A DNA stretch of 64,000 bases from Lactobacillus sp. Sy-1 (GCF_019303535.1 NZ_JACCIU010000001.1:124001-188000); one strand, 5' to 3'. Positions 1 to 9,052 are shown, counted from the first letter of the stretch. Notes: generated by a model from the sequence alone, not told the origin. Program-made: numbers and translations.

Positions 1-257
1 TTGACGGTGAAGTGATTGAAAACTACCCTGCTAATAATTCCGTTCTCGAACGCTGTGAGCCAGTGTACGAAGAACTTCCTGGATGGGACGAAGATATCAC
101 CAAGTGTAAGACGGTTGATGAACTCCCAGTAAATGCACAGAATTATCTAAAGCGGGTTAGCGAACTTGTTGGCATCAAACTTGATACTTTTGCCGTTGGT
201 CCCGACCGTGATGCTACCAACATCATGATCAATGCATGGGATACTGCTGACAAGTAA
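1..257 (+). CDS. purA: Adenylosuccinate synthetase, C-terminal fragment (cut by window edge)
   Basis: PurA joins IMP and aspartate with GTP to make adenylosuccinate, the first committed step from IMP to AMP in the cytoplasm. Only about the last 84 codons are present, with the reading frame beginning at base 3. The visible segment has the family's C-terminal pattern: [11 protein letters not shown], then a [10 protein letters not shown] stretch and the [10 protein letters not shown] tail. The upstream part lies outside the window, so this is a boundary truncation and not a broken gene. guaC follows 44 bases downstream on the same strand, pairing an AMP-forming enzyme with a GMP-recycling one, and the two may share a transcript. 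Confidence 0.93.
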   Translation, partial: DGEVIENYPANNSVLERCEPVYEELPGWDEDITKCKTVDELPVNAQNYLKRVSELVGIKLDTFAVGPDRDATNIMINAWDTADK

Positions 258-301
258 TAATTATTGTTCCTATTGTTTTTTAGAATTATGGAGGCGTTCA
301 A

Positions 302-1261
302 ATGAGAGTATTTGACTATGAAGACATCCAATTAATCCCTAGTAAATGTATTATTAAAAGCCGGCACGATGCCGATACGACCGTTAAATTTGGTCCTAAG
401 ACGTTTAAATTGCCGGTAGTGCCTGCCAACATGCAAACTGTAATTAACGAAGAATTAGCAGAATGGTTAGCATCTAACGACTACTTCTACGTAATGCACA
501 GATTTCAACCTGAAAAGCGGGTTGATTTCATCAAAGACATGCAATCAAAGGGACTATTCGCATCCATTAGTGTTGGAATTAAGGATAGCGAATACGACTT
601 TATCGACGAACTAGTTAACGAAGGCTTAACGCCAGAATACATCACCATCGACGTTGCACATGGTCACTCTGATTTTGTAATTAAGATGATCAAGTACATT
701 AAGGAAAAAATCCCAGCCAGCTTCTTGATTGCTGGTAACTTGGGAACTCCGGATGCCGTTCGTGAAATTGAAAACGCCGGTGCCGATGCCACTAAGATTG
801 GAATCGGACCTGGTAAGGCTTGTATCACTAAGCTTAAGACCGGTTTTGGAACTGGTGGTTGGCAATTAGCCGCCCTCAAATGGTGTTCCAAGGCTGCTAG
901 AAAGCCAATCATTGCTGATGGTGGTTTGAGAACCAACGGTGACATTGCAAAGTCAATTCGTTTTGGTGCTACGATGACCATGATTGGTTCCCTCTTTGCA
1001 GGGCACGAACAATCACCTGGTAGTGTTATTACCATTGATGGTAAGCAATACAAGCAATACTGGGGTTCTGCTTCTGACACTCAAAAGGGTGAATACAAGA
1101 ACGTGGAAGGTCGTCAAATGTTAATCCCATACCGGGGTAACATTAAGGATACCCTTCGCGAAATGCAAGAAGACTTACAATCATCAATTTCATATGCTGG
1201 TGGTAAGGATATTTCTGCCATCAAGACTGTAAACTACGTGGTTTTAGATTCAGATGATTAA
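302..1261 (+). CDS. guaC: GMP reductase
   Basis: GuaC reduces GMP to IMP with NADPH, releasing ammonia, and so feeds guanine nucleotides back to the IMP pool. The 319-residue protein has the usual length for the shorter GuaC branch. It has the N-terminal [12 protein letters not shown] motif, the PANMQT segment, and the catalytic loop [11 protein letters not shown] with the likely nucleophile Cys174. The [15 protein letters not shown] phosphate-binding motif sits near residue 205. An IMP dehydrogenase is unlikely because no CBS insert is present and the protein is short. The ATG is preceded by GGAGG at good spacing. A diverged copy of the last 48 codons and the terminator lies about 2.3 kb downstream. 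Confidence 0.95.
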   Translation: MRVFDYEDIQLIPSKCIIKSRHDADTTVKFGPKTFKLPVVPANMQTVINEELAEWLASNDYFYVMHRFQPEKRVDFIKDMQSKGLFASISVGIKDSEYDFIDELVNEGLTPEYITIDVAHGHSDFVIKMIKYIKEKIPASFLIAGNLGTPDAVREIENAGADATKIGIGPGKACITKLKTGFGTGGWQLAALKWCSKAARKPIIADGGLRTNGDIAKSIRFGATMTMIGSLFAGHEQSPGSVITIDGKQYKQYWGSASDTQKGEYKNVEGRQMLIPYRGNIKDTLREMQEDLQSSISYAGGKDISAIKTVNYVVLDSDD

Positions 1262-1311
1262 AATATAAAAGAGCCCCATCAACGCTAAATGGCGTTGTTG
1301 GGGCTCTTTTT
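1116..1311 (+). repeat. Direct repeat copy A: guaC 3' end plus terminator
   Basis: This roughly 196-base stretch covers the last 48 codons of the intact guaC and its terminator. It is repeated in the same orientation at 3402-3599. Over the 144 coding bases aligned without gaps, a hand count gives 13 differences. Seven are silent, and the other six change four codons, one of them to a stop in the downstream copy. The ABC transporter gene lies between the copies. Confidence 0.9.
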
Positions 1312-1312
1312 G
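1269..1312. terminator. Rho-independent terminator of guaC (possibly bidirectional)
   Basis: A long stem pairs AGAGCCCC with GGGGCTCT, extended by CAACGC/GCGTTG around a short loop, and is followed by TTTTT on the plus strand. On the minus strand the stem is followed by TTTTA, so it may also end the convergent ABC transporter gene, which stops at 1333. Confidence 0.88.
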
Positions 1313-1332
1313 AATACATATTTCATAAAAAG

Positions 1333-3267
1333 CTATTCTGCTGACAGACTATCAACTGGATCTAGTTTACTTGCACGTTCTGATGGGATAATTGCAGCAA
1401 GAATATTAATAAATAGAGAAACAAAAATAATAAATACGATATTTAGAGGTGATATCTGTATAATTGGATATTTAATTGCTTGGTTTGAAATATTATTAAT
1501 TAAAAATTCTAACAATCCAGCAATGATAATTGAAAATAGTGATGAACATAATCCAAGCAATATAGCCTCACTGAAAAATAATTCTCTAATGTTTCCCTTA
1601 GTGACACCAAGAGCTCTTAGAATCCCAATCTCTTTAGTTCTTTCAGACACACTTATTGATAAAACTACAATAATCATAATTGCAGATACCAATAGTGAAA
1701 TTCCGGAAATTGAAGCTAATACATTAACTGCAAGATTAACGTATGTATTTAAAGTAGAAACTTCAGCATTTGCTCCAGTAACTGTAAAATTCTTTTTACC
1801 ATTTGAATTTTTTAAATCTTCAATCCTTTTCTGAGTAGCTTTAACATTAGATACTCCTCCTGAAATATTAACAGTAATAAAATTAGTCTTAATTTTTTGA
1901 TTATTACTACTATATATTTTCTTAAGTGTATCGTAGCTAGTTGATATTAAAGAATAATCAATATTAGAAATCCCACTAACCGTTAATTCCTTACTCATTG
2001 GAACTTGTTTTCCGTCATTTCCAATTGCAGTAAAGGTCATTCTGATTTTTTTACCGATTAAATCTTTAGTTCTGCTATTTAATTTTTTAGCAACACCTTC
2101 AGATAGCATAATTGTATTTAACTTGTTAGGTTTCTTACCTTTTGAAATATTTTTATCCAGCAATGTTGAGTTATAAGTATTAAAGTCTTGCGCTACTGAA
2201 GTTTTTTTATTGTAGTTAAGTTGTACCGATAACTCCATTGCACCTTTTTCAACTGATTTAACACCCTTAACACTTTTAACTTTATCAATATCCTTGCTAG
2301 ACATATCATACTTTAGAATATCAGTAGTATTATCTGGATCACCATTTAGAACTTGAACAGAATTAGGATTTACTTGAGAATATATTTGTTCATTAATATA
2401 TCCCTTAATTCCACTACCTAACCCCAACATAATAATTACACTGAAAAGACCTATGGACGATCCAATCATAACTAATGAATTTCTTTTAATATTGTACATC
2501 ATTTGTTGAAATGCCATTAAAAACGCCTGATACATTCTTAATGGACGTAGACTCATTCCACTAGATGGCTCAGTTTTATACGGTTCACGTAATTGCTTAT
2601 CGCTATCTATTTTACCATTAGCCATGTGAACTACTCGGGTTCCATAAGCCGCAACTTTATCAGAGTGAGTAACCGTAATTACTAACTTACCTTCTGAAGC
2701 GATTTCATCTAGTAGCTTAAGTATTTCATCCGTGTTTTGTGCATCTAAAGCACCTGTTGGTTCATCAGCAATGATTATGTCTGGTTCAGATGCTAATGCT
2801 CGAGCAATCGCAACCCGTTGCTTTTGACCACCAGATAATTGGTTTGGATGCTTATGGATATGTTCACCTAATCCAACTCGTTTTAATAGCCCTTCTGATC
2901 GTTTGTTTTGTTCAGCATGTGATAAATTGCTCATTTCCAAAGCCACACGTACATTATCCAAAATTGTCATATGTCCAATTAAGTTAAAGTTTTGAAATAT
3001 AAACCCAATTGTCTTACGACGATATTCATCTAATTGTTTATCTGTATCATGTTTTAAGGAACTCCCGTTTAATAAAACATCTCCTTGATAATTACTATCT
3101 AAGCCACCAACAATGTTCATTAAAGTCGACTTTCCACCACCTGATTCACCAAGTAGCGAAACAAATTCACCTTGGTTAAATGATATATCAATTCCCTTAA
3201 GAACTTTAAATTCTTTATCATTTATATAATAAGACTTATGTATGTCATTCAGTTCTAAAATGTCCAC
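1333..3267 (-). CDS. ABC transporter, fused ATPase and MacB/FtsX-type permease
   Basis: This single 644-residue protein combines an ATPase with an FtsX-like permease. The ATPase carries Walker A GESGGGKST (about 40-48), signature LSGGQ (144-148), Walker B IIIADEP (164-170) and H-loop His201. A membrane segment at about 262-285 is followed by a MacB-type extracellular domain, then three more segments between about 520 and 635. The layout matches MacB-like exporters of peptides or antimicrobials, but the substrate cannot be read from sequence. It starts at GTG, nine bases after AAGGGG. The gene is visibly AT-richer than its neighbours, stands alone, opposes guaC and sits between two copies of the guaC 3' end. 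Acquisition by transfer is therefore likely. Confidence 0.9.
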   Translation of the reverse strand: MDILELNDIHKSYYINDKEFKVLKGIDISFNQGEFVSLLGESGGGKSTLMNIVGGLDSNYQGDVLLNGSSLKHDTDKQLDEYRRKTIGFIFQNFNLIGHMTILDNVRVALEMSNLSHAEQNKRSEGLLKRVGLGEHIHKHPNQLSGGQKQRVAIARALASEPDIIIADEPTGALDAQNTDEILKLLDEIASEGKLVITVTHSDKVAAYGTRVVHMANGKIDSDKQLREPYKTEPSSGMSLRPLRMYQAFLMAFQQMMYNIKRNSLVMIGSSIGLFSVIIMLGLGSGIKGYINEQIYSQVNPNSVQVLNGDPDNTTDILKYDMSSKDIDKVKSVKGVKSVEKGAMELSVQLNYNKKTSVAQDFNTYNSTLLDKNISKGKKPNKLNTIMLSEGVAKKLNSRTKDLIGKKIRMTFTAIGNDGKQVPMSKELTVSGISNIDYSLISTSYDTLKKIYSSNNQKIKTNFITVNISGGVSNVKATQKRIEDLKNSNGKKNFTVTGANAEVSTLNTYVNLAVNVLASISGISLLVSAIMIIVVLSISVSERTKEIGILRALGVTKGNIRELFFSEAILLGLCSSLFSIIIAGLLEFLINNISNQAIKYPIIQISPLNIVFIIFVSLFINILAAIIPSERASKLDPVDSLSAE

Positions 3268-3400
3268 AATTAAAAACCCCTTAAACAGTTAATAGTATAT
3301 TCAATATAGTATAGTATATCAAAATATATTATTAATCAAATAAATTTTCATAATTAGTAAAAAGATAATCATAAATTATTAAAAAAATTTTTATCTTCTT

Positions 3401-3547
3401 AAAATGCTAATCCCATACCGAGGCGGTATTAAGGATCCCCCTCGCTAAATGCAAGAAGATTTACAATCATCAATTTCATATGCTGGTGGTAAGGATATTT
3501 CTGCCATCAAGACTGTAAACTACGTTGTTTTAGACTCAGACGATTAA
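3401..3547 (+). pseudogene. Displaced 3' fragment of guaC
   Basis: The 48-codon remnant matches the end of GMP reductase: it reads MLIPYRGG, then [14 protein letters not shown], and ends in VVLDSDD. One change turns the Glu codon before MQEDL into TAA, and there is no 5' part, so it cannot encode an enzyme. Several differences from intact guaC are synonymous, which suggests it derives from a diverged allele or has aged for some time. It is best read as the far-side remnant of an integration or recombination event that brought in the ABC transporter. Confidence 0.88.
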
Positions 3548-3599
3548 AATATAAAATAGCCCCAATAACGCTGAATGGCGTTGTTGGGGCTATTTTTTT
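3402..3599 (+). repeat. Direct repeat copy B: guaC 3' remnant plus terminator
   Basis: This is the second copy of the guaC tail and terminator, in the same orientation as 1116-1311 and on the far side of the ABC gene. Similarity begins abruptly at AAATG and ends just after the terminator T-tract. The repeat could serve as a substrate for excision of the 2.3 kb between the copies by homologous recombination. Confidence 0.9.
3556..3599 (+). terminator. Terminator hairpin of the duplicated guaC tail
   Basis: The stem ATAGCCCC/GGGGCTAT with an inner AACGC/GCGTT arm is followed by seven T residues. Compared with the copy at 1269-1312, an outer G-C pair has become T-A on both arms. This compensatory change keeps the hairpin intact. 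Confidence 0.85.
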
Positions 3600-3851
3600 A
3601 TAGATGAGGCAAATTACATTATTGAAATTGATATTAAAGATTTTATCCAAAGTTGGATCCTATGAGTAATATTTAGTCGTAAAAAAGTAATCCTATAATT
3701 ATTAGACAAAATCTAACGGTATGCAGCGTACTTTTTATTGTTTATTAAATTTATGATTTATTTTAAAAGCTATTATTAGTTTAGCATTAATTATGATTTT
3801 TGAATGATCCAAATATACAAAAAATGATGATGGAGTAGTTAATTTAATAGT
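3600..3851. other. AT-rich intergenic stretch
   Basis: About 250 bases with no convincing gene. A 22-codon open stretch at the left edge (reading DEANYIIEIDIKDF and ending at a TGA near 3664) has no ribosome binding site and could be a decayed gene tail. It cannot be assigned. Confidence 0.5.
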
Positions 3852-4244
3852 TTAATGGAGAGGACCATCGATAAATTGTGCTTTCCCATAACCAAAGCTC
3901 CAATCTGAATCACCATTCGTGGATAGGCTTATCATTAAATCCTTAGGATCTAAACCAATTTTTAATTTTAACCCATTTGCTAGTTGTTCGTAGAATGCTC
4001 GTTTTTGAGTTACATTTCGATATCTAGTAGTAATTTGGAATACAACAACGTCTTTGCTTCTTTGAATTCCTAGACCTGCATCCAGAATGTTCATTTCAAA
4101 TGGCTCATGCTGGGTAATAATCTGATAACGATCTCCTTCTGGAACCCCAAAAGTGTTTAGTAAAACTTGATAAGATGTATCTAATAGTGATTGTAAATAT
4201 TTTTCGTCATGACCTTTAATAACATCAATTCTCATAAGTGGCAT
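3852..4244 (-). CDS. Tautomerase family protein
   Basis: The 130-residue protein starts MPLMRIDVIKG. In the tautomerase superfamily the initiator Met is removed and Pro1 is the catalytic base, so the proline at position 2 is the key feature. The length and the segment ending near RAFYEQLANGLKLKIGLDP fit the larger single-chain members (MSAD/cis-CaaD-like, often called tautomerase_3) and not the 62-residue 4-oxalocrotonate tautomerases. The physiological substrate is unknown. The start follows AAAGGA at suitable spacing. It is transcribed with the same orientation as the permease upstream at 4332-5738, with an 87-base gap, so cotranscription is possible. Confidence 0.75.
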   Translation of the reverse strand: MPLMRIDVIKGHDEKYLQSLLDTSYQVLLNTFGVPEGDRYQIITQHEPFEMNILDAGLGIQRSKDVVVFQITTRYRNVTQKRAFYEQLANGLKLKIGLDPKDLMISLSTNGDSDWSFGYGKAQFIDGPLH

Positions 4245-4331
4245 ATTATCAAATCCTTTTCAATTTATTTAAAGTATAAAGAAACTATTAGAAAGTTGAT
4301 TGTTTACCACATCCCTTCACAGACTCTTAAA

Positions 4332-5738
4332 TTAATTGGTAGATTTTAATTTATCTTTCTTATAACGATATTCACCAATAATAGAAGTAATAATGATCCA
4401 TCCAACAAAAATGTATGGGAAGATTTTAGCAATTCCCTGTGGCTGAGGGTAAACGCTACCAACGATTGGAATTATAAGTAAAACACCAGTAATAAATGAT
4501 AATACAATGTCTTTTAATCTGAGCTCTTTTATCTTATGGAGAAAAATAGGAGCACTAATAGTTACCATCAAATATGGTACTAAGAATCCCCAAACAGCAA
4601 TCGTACTGAACCAATCATATGCATCGCTAATCTGAGTGAAAGCTGAGAATCCAACAATCAAAGAACCAATCAATACACTTAGAATTCCAATTGCAATCGT
4701 TGGGGTCCTTTTAGTTTCATTAACCTTAGTAACGATTTTAGGAAGATAGTGTTCATTCCCCATCCGCATCATAATTCTAGATCCGGCTGTAATGATACCA
4801 ACGCTTCCAGACCAAAAACTAATCGTTGCACCTAAAGTAATGCAGTACCCAAAGAAACCAACATGATTTGCTTCTGATAAGAATGAGAGTGGGTTAGTAG
4901 AGGCCCCTAAATTATGCCCACTGCCATTGAAGCCCATTATCATTACCATTGACATGATAACAAAGAAAATCCCGGCAAGGATTGGGCTAATCATGACTGC
5001 GAGCGGTACGTTTTTGAGTGGTTTTTTGGCTTCCTTACCCATTGAAGCTGCTCCTTCAAACCCAACAAAACCAAAGAATGCTAATACAAGTCCGGAAGTT
5101 ACATTCCCCATTGAAACATGTGTAAAATCAACGTTATTAGGATTGATATTAAAATGATGTGTATATAGGATTATAAAAGCTAAGATTGAGATTAAGGATA
5201 CTGAGGTCATTTCAAGAACCATCATCGCTCTAGTTGAAAGTTCAACCCCACGTTGGGCCATAAACCAAACACTTATGATACCAATCGTGGCAAGAAGATA
5301 GTATGGAACTGAGATATTTAAATAAGCTAATAAGTTATGAAGATAGATAGCAAAACCACCAAGCATTGAAACGGCAGTTGTGATATATGCGAAAAAGATG
5401 CTTGATCCCGCTACAAAGCCTGATCTTCTACCAATACTTTTATTAACGTAAGTATAGATACTTCCAGACGTTGCATATCGTTTCGAAAAAACATTAATTT
5501 GGCTAGCTAATAAGATACACGCAATGGTTGCAAACAGATAGGCAATCCAAGTACTATTACCAGCTAGCGCAAAAACTACTGCAATGTTCATTACTGGAGT
5601 TGCAGTCGGTGCAATATTCGCAATTGATTCCCCTATCACCTCAAAGAAGGATAGTGAATTCGGCTTTAAATTTGACTCTTCATTTTCATCTACATAAGTT
5701 GTTTGAATAACTTCACCAGAACTAACTTTCTCATTCAT
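4332..5738 (-). CDS. APC-superfamily amino acid permease
   Basis: This is a 468-residue membrane protein with about twelve hydrophobic segments and the APC fold. The first segment, PTATPVMNIAVVFALAG, and the GFVGFEGAASMGKEAKKP loop near residue 230 are typical of amino acid/polyamine permeases. The start chosen is the second in-frame ATG (MNEKVSSG), because an AGAGGTG site lies directly before it and not before the upstream ATG. The gene is divergent from the PLP aminotransferase at 6098. This suggests, without proof, that the permease imports an amino acid that the enzyme uses. The substrate is not identifiable from sequence. Confidence 0.87.
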   Translation of the reverse strand: MNEKVSSGEVIQTTYVDENEESNLKPNSLSFFEVIGESIANIAPTATPVMNIAVVFALAGNSTWIAYLFATIACILLASQINVFSKRYATSGSIYTYVNKSIGRRSGFVAGSSIFFAYITTAVSMLGGFAIYLHNLLAYLNISVPYYLLATIGIISVWFMAQRGVELSTRAMMVLEMTSVSLISILAFIILYTHHFNINPNNVDFTHVSMGNVTSGLVLAFFGFVGFEGAASMGKEAKKPLKNVPLAVMISPILAGIFFVIMSMVMIMGFNGSGHNLGASTNPLSFLSEANHVGFFGYCITLGATISFWSGSVGIITAGSRIMMRMGNEHYLPKIVTKVNETKRTPTIAIGILSVLIGSLIVGFSAFTQISDAYDWFSTIAVWGFLVPYLMVTISAPIFLHKIKELRLKDIVLSFITGVLLIIPIVGSVYPQPQGIAKIFPYIFVGWIIITSIIGEYRYKKDKLKSTN

Positions 5739-6097
5739 AAAAAAGCACCTCTTTTTCATTATCAAGTACTATAATCAATAATGCACAATATATTGAATTT
5801 TTATTCTATTAGTGCATTGTTGATCCACCAACTTTTCAATAAAACAATATTTACATAAACACGAACAATAACTATTTAGAATAGCTATAATTCATTTATT
5901 TTGAGAATTATATTATTAAAATTAGCTAATTGCAATCTTTTTATTATTAAATTTTAATCGTTTTATAATTTATATCTTGCTTTTAATTTTTTTCGTGGTA
6001 ATATTCTTATTAATTCAAATTCTTAATTTAGCAATTTGATGAATAAAAATTTATTGTTGATGAATATTAACCCTCTAAATGAAAGGTGTGTTGCCTT
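5739..6097. other. Divergent promoter region between permease and aminotransferase
   Basis: About 360 very AT-rich bases separate two divergent genes. They should hold both promoters, but so many TATAAT-like strings occur that I cannot name the right ones. No coding potential or clear operator was seen. Confidence 0.5.
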
Positions 6098-7492
6098 ATG
6101 CCAGAAATTGCAAACGTAACAAGTTTAAGAGATTCACTTCCTAGCGTAACTGATGTTTTTCCAGGACCCAAAGCAAAGGAAATCTTAGATCGCCGTGCTA
6201 AAAATGTTCCATCGGCCGTTCTATGTAATTACCCATTAGTTATCAAACGTGGGCAAGGTGCTATGATTGAAGACGTTGATGGCAACCGATTTGTTGATTG
6301 GGTTGGTGGTGTTGGAGTTATGAACGTTGGATACAGCCAACCTAAAGTAGTGGAAGCAGTTAAAGAACAAGCTAATAATTTCTTCCACAGCATGGCTAAT
6401 ATCAGCACACACAAGGGGTATATTGATTTAGCTGAAAGAATCAATGCTGTAGCTCCAACTAAACAAGGTGTTAATAAAACAATGTTTGTTAACTCTGGAG
6501 CTGAAGCTATTGAAAATGCGGTTAAAATTGCCAAAGCATATACAGGCAGAAGCAACATCATTGCCTTTTCAGGAGCCTTTCATGGTAGAACCGCTTTAAC
6601 ATCAACCTTAACCGCTAAGAAAACATTCTCTGCTGGAATCGAACCAGCAATGGGTGGCGTTTATCGTGCTGCATTCCCATATTTATATCGTGCACCAAAA
6701 GGATATTCTAAAGAAGAAAGCATTCAATACTATTTAGACAATATTCAATACATTTTTGAACAAGGAGTGCCCGCTAACCAAGTTGCTGCGTTTGTTATGG
6801 AACCCATTCAAGGTGAAGGTGGCTTTATTCCAGCACCATTTGAATATGTAAAAGCCCTTCGTAAAATTTGTGACGAACATGGCATCATGTTGATTGCAGA
6901 TGAAGTCCAAACTGGATTTGCTCGCTCTGGACGTCTATTTGTATCTAATTATTGGAAAGAAAATGGCTGTGCTCCTGATATCATTGCAATGGCTAAGTCA
7001 ATTGCAGCTGGAGTTCCGTTATCTGGAGTAACAGCTGGTACTGATATTATGGATAAAGTAAAAGATGTAATTGTAGGTGGAATTGGTGGTACATTTGGTG
7101 GTAATGCACTAGCTTGTGCCTCTGGCTTACAAGTTATGGATATTATCGAAAAAGAAAATCTAGCTGATAGAGCATTAAAAATCGGCAAGTTAGCCAAAGA
7201 CGGATTCTTATCACTTCAAGACAAGTATGAAGAAATTGGTGATGTTCGTGGAATTGGTAGCATGGTCGGATTAGAATTTGTTAAAGATCGTGACAGTAAG
7301 GAACCATATCCAGAATTAGTTTCGAAAGTCATTCAAAAAGCTGTTTCAAAGGGATTAGTAATTGAAATGGCTGGAGTTAAAAGTAATGTTATTCGTTTCC
7401 TATGTCCATTGGTAGTAACTGAAGATCAATTAAATGCTGGGATGGATATTTTAGATGCTTCTATTAAAGAATCATTGGACGAATTAAAATAA
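6098..7492 (+). CDS. Class III PLP-dependent aminotransferase, 4-aminobutyrate aminotransferase-like
   Basis: The 464-residue enzyme has the class III layout. The N-terminal PGPKAKEILDRR segment and GNRFVDWVGGVGVMNVG are GabT-like. NSGAEAIENAVK binds PLP phosphate, EPIQGEGG and IADEVQTGFAR carry the Asp that contacts the PLP ring, and AMAKSIAAG holds the Schiff-base Lys near residue 300. Members move the amino group of GABA or other omega-amino acids, and relatives in lactobacilli include amino acid racemases/epimerases. The exact substrate is therefore open. The start is the ATG after GAAAGGTG. It is divergent from an amino acid permease and is followed by its own terminator, so it is probably monocistronic. 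Confidence 0.85.
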   Translation: MPEIANVTSLRDSLPSVTDVFPGPKAKEILDRRAKNVPSAVLCNYPLVIKRGQGAMIEDVDGNRFVDWVGGVGVMNVGYSQPKVVEAVKEQANNFFHSMANISTHKGYIDLAERINAVAPTKQGVNKTMFVNSGAEAIENAVKIAKAYTGRSNIIAFSGAFHGRTALTSTLTAKKTFSAGIEPAMGGVYRAAFPYLYRAPKGYSKEESIQYYLDNIQYIFEQGVPANQVAAFVMEPIQGEGGFIPAPFEYVKALRKICDEHGIMLIADEVQTGFARSGRLFVSNYWKENGCAPDIIAMAKSIAAGVPLSGVTAGTDIMDKVKDVIVGGIGGTFGGNALACASGLQVMDIIEKENLADRALKIGKLAKDGFLSLQDKYEEIGDVRGIGSMVGLEFVKDRDSKEPYPELVSKVIQKAVSKGLVIEMAGVKSNVIRFLCPLVVTEDQLNAGMDILDASIKESLDELK

Positions 7493-7506
7493 TTAATGTG
7501 TAAATT

Positions 7507-7548
7507 AAAAGGTAGCACTGATTAATATTTTTCAGTGCTACCTTTTTT
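7507..7548 (+). terminator. Terminator of the aminotransferase gene
   Basis: AAAAGGTAGCACTG pairs with CAGTGCTACCTTTT around an AT loop and is followed by a T run, shortly after the stop codon at 7492. Confidence 0.9.
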
Positions 7549-7770
7549 GCTGTGAAACGGAGCGGATTTATTATAGTAAGTTATTTTAAATGCCAATATG
7601 AATTAATGAATCTAAGTTATATAATGCGGAATCAATTGTTAATCACATCTATTTAATAACCTGACCCCAAAACAACTTTTTCATAAAATCATGAAGATTC
7701 ACAATTTAATAACTAAATCCTTATTTTTCTTATTGTTAAAGGACAGTTTGATTAATTCGCCTACCATTAT

Positions 7771-7941
7771 TTACTTACTCTTTTGCCTGCTCTTTATAGA
7801 TTTAATTGCCAACCCCATGATTACACTTTCAATAATGACGAGTGTAAATGAAACTGTGGTTGATAATCCGATTCTATCAAATAGCATCAGAGATAAAGCA
7901 TCGATAACGCCGATAATAAAGTAAATGATTAGGCTCTTCAT
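7771..7941 (-). CDS. Small membrane protein of unknown function (56 aa)
   Basis: A short minus-strand reading frame begins ATG AAG AGC, eight bases after a strong GGGAGGA site. It encodes 56 residues: MKSLIIYFIIGVIDALSL at the start, a second hydrophobic segment (VSFTLVIIESVIMGLAI) and a basic tail ending KSIKSRQKSK. Two membrane helices with a positively charged cytoplasmic end are expected. I do not recognise the family. It stands alone between an aminotransferase and a reductase. A longer frame on the opposite strand over the same bases lacks a binding site and is judged spurious. Possible roles such as a small regulatory or immunity-like membrane peptide are only speculation. Confidence 0.68.
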   Translation of the reverse strand: MKSLIIYFIIGVIDALSLMLFDRIGLSTTVSFTLVIIESVIMGLAIKSIKSRQKSK

Positions 7942-8032
7942 ATTATTCCTCCCAGATTACTAATATTAAATGAACGTTTAAATTGATCATAAAGTGAGAT
8001 TAAAAACAAATTAATTTCATAACTGTAGATAT

Positions 8033-8074
8033 TAAAAAGCGCCCCGTTCATTTTTAAGCGGGACGTTTTTGGCT
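8033..8074 (-). terminator. Terminator of the NmrA-family reductase gene
   Basis: Read on the minus strand, CGTCCCGCT pairs imperfectly with the ACGGGGCG arm across an AAAAATGA loop, and CTTTTT follows. It lies just after the stop at 8091. Confidence 0.78.
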
Positions 8075-8090
8075 CTTTAGTTAAGCCCAA

Positions 8091-8945
8091 TTATTTCAAT
8101 AATTTTGCGATGCCTTCTGGTAGTGCTTCTAAATTACCGTCTAAAACATCATTTAAGTCATTAGATGGAACATCTAATTCGCCAGCTTTAATGAGGTCTT
8201 GAACCCCAATTACAAATCCGACAGTTTGTTCGTCTAGCCCGGCCTTTAATAATTCTTGCTTGTAAACGTCATCAGTTAATGGCACTGGTGCAATTTCTTG
8301 TCCCGTACCGTCAGTCAAGAAATCAATTAATTGGGGGTAAGAAATTGGCTTGCCACCAAATTCATAAACTTCCTTTGGATCAGCTAGGGTTAATACCTTT
8401 GCAGCCCCTGCAGCGTAGTTTTCTTCACGGGTCCAACCAACCTTACCATCTTCAGCAGAATAAGGGAAATTGCCGGTTTTAAGGGCCATTTGAATTGTTG
8501 CCAAGTCATTCTGCAAATACCAGTTATTACGTAAGAACGCATGATTAACACCGGATTCTTTTAACCACTGCTCAGTTTTCTTGTGATCAGCAGCTAAGAA
8601 TGATTGCGCATGGTCAGCATCTGGAAAACTAGTGTAGGCGACAAATTGGACGCCAGCCTGCTTAGCAGCATTAACAACGTTATGGTGCTGTTCATCACGA
8701 GGCATCCCGGGACCCGGTTGAGAAGAAACAAATAGTAACTTGTCGATTCCATTAAATGATTCAGCTAGTTGATCTGGCTTGGTATAGTCTGCTGGCCGAA
8801 CCTCAGTTCCAGCAGGGAAAAAATCCTTAGCTTTATCAACATTTCTAGCTAATGCAACAATGTCTGATGCGGGTACTAACTTCGATAGTGATTTAAATGC
8901 AGCTTGACCGAAATGCCCGGTCGCAGCGGTAATTCCATATTTCAT
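8091..8945 (-). CDS. NmrA/SDR-type NAD(P)-dependent oxidoreductase, quinone reductase 2-like
   Basis: This 284-residue cytoplasmic protein opens with a Rossmann dinucleotide site (GITAATGHFG, residues 4-13). It continues with the atypical SDR pattern of NmrA/QorB proteins: ADYTKPDQLAESFNGIDKLLFVSS, then AAKQAGVQFVAYTSF and a C-terminal substrate lid. Relatives reduce quinones or act as NAD(P)H sensors; which applies here is not visible. The ATG at MKYGITAATGH was chosen because AAGGAG lies nine bases upstream, which rejects an in-frame start 13 codons earlier. It is probably monocistronic, with its own terminator. Confidence 0.85.
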   Translation of the reverse strand: MKYGITAATGHFGQAAFKSLSKLVPASDIVALARNVDKAKDFFPAGTEVRPADYTKPDQLAESFNGIDKLLFVSSQPGPGMPRDEQHHNVVNAAKQAGVQFVAYTSFPDADHAQSFLAADHKKTEQWLKESGVNHAFLRNNWYLQNDLATIQMALKTGNFPYSAEDGKVGWTREENYAAGAAKVLTLADPKEVYEFGGKPISYPQLIDFLTDGTGQEIAPVPLTDDVYKQELLKAGLDEQTVGFVIGVQDLIKAGELDVPSNDLNDVLDGNLEALPEGIAKLLK

Positions 8946-9022
8946 ATTTAATGGCTCCTTAGTAAATTTAATTAATACTGTCATTTTAACTTACTATTTG
9001 TAAGCTTACAAGTATTTTAATC

Positions 9023-9052
9023 AAAAAAAACGCCGGACCGCAGTCCGACGTT
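9023..9052 (-). terminator. Terminator of the LysM protein gene
   Basis: On the minus strand, CGTCGGAC pairs with GTCCGGCG around a TGCG loop and is followed by eight T residues. It lies 37 bases beyond the stop codon. Confidence 0.9.

Noticed and set aside
1289-1834. Plus-strand 181-codon frame
   Set aside because: It is the antisense shadow of the ABC transporter's permease part, has no binding site and its composition is that of an AT-rich complement.
3599-3664. 22-codon open stretch after the duplicated terminator
   Set aside because: No start codon or binding site fits and no family is recognised; it is too short to call a gene or a pseudogene.
7691-7924. Plus-strand 77-codon frame
   Set aside because: It has no ribosome binding site, and the opposite strand carries a better small gene with GGGAGGA before its ATG.
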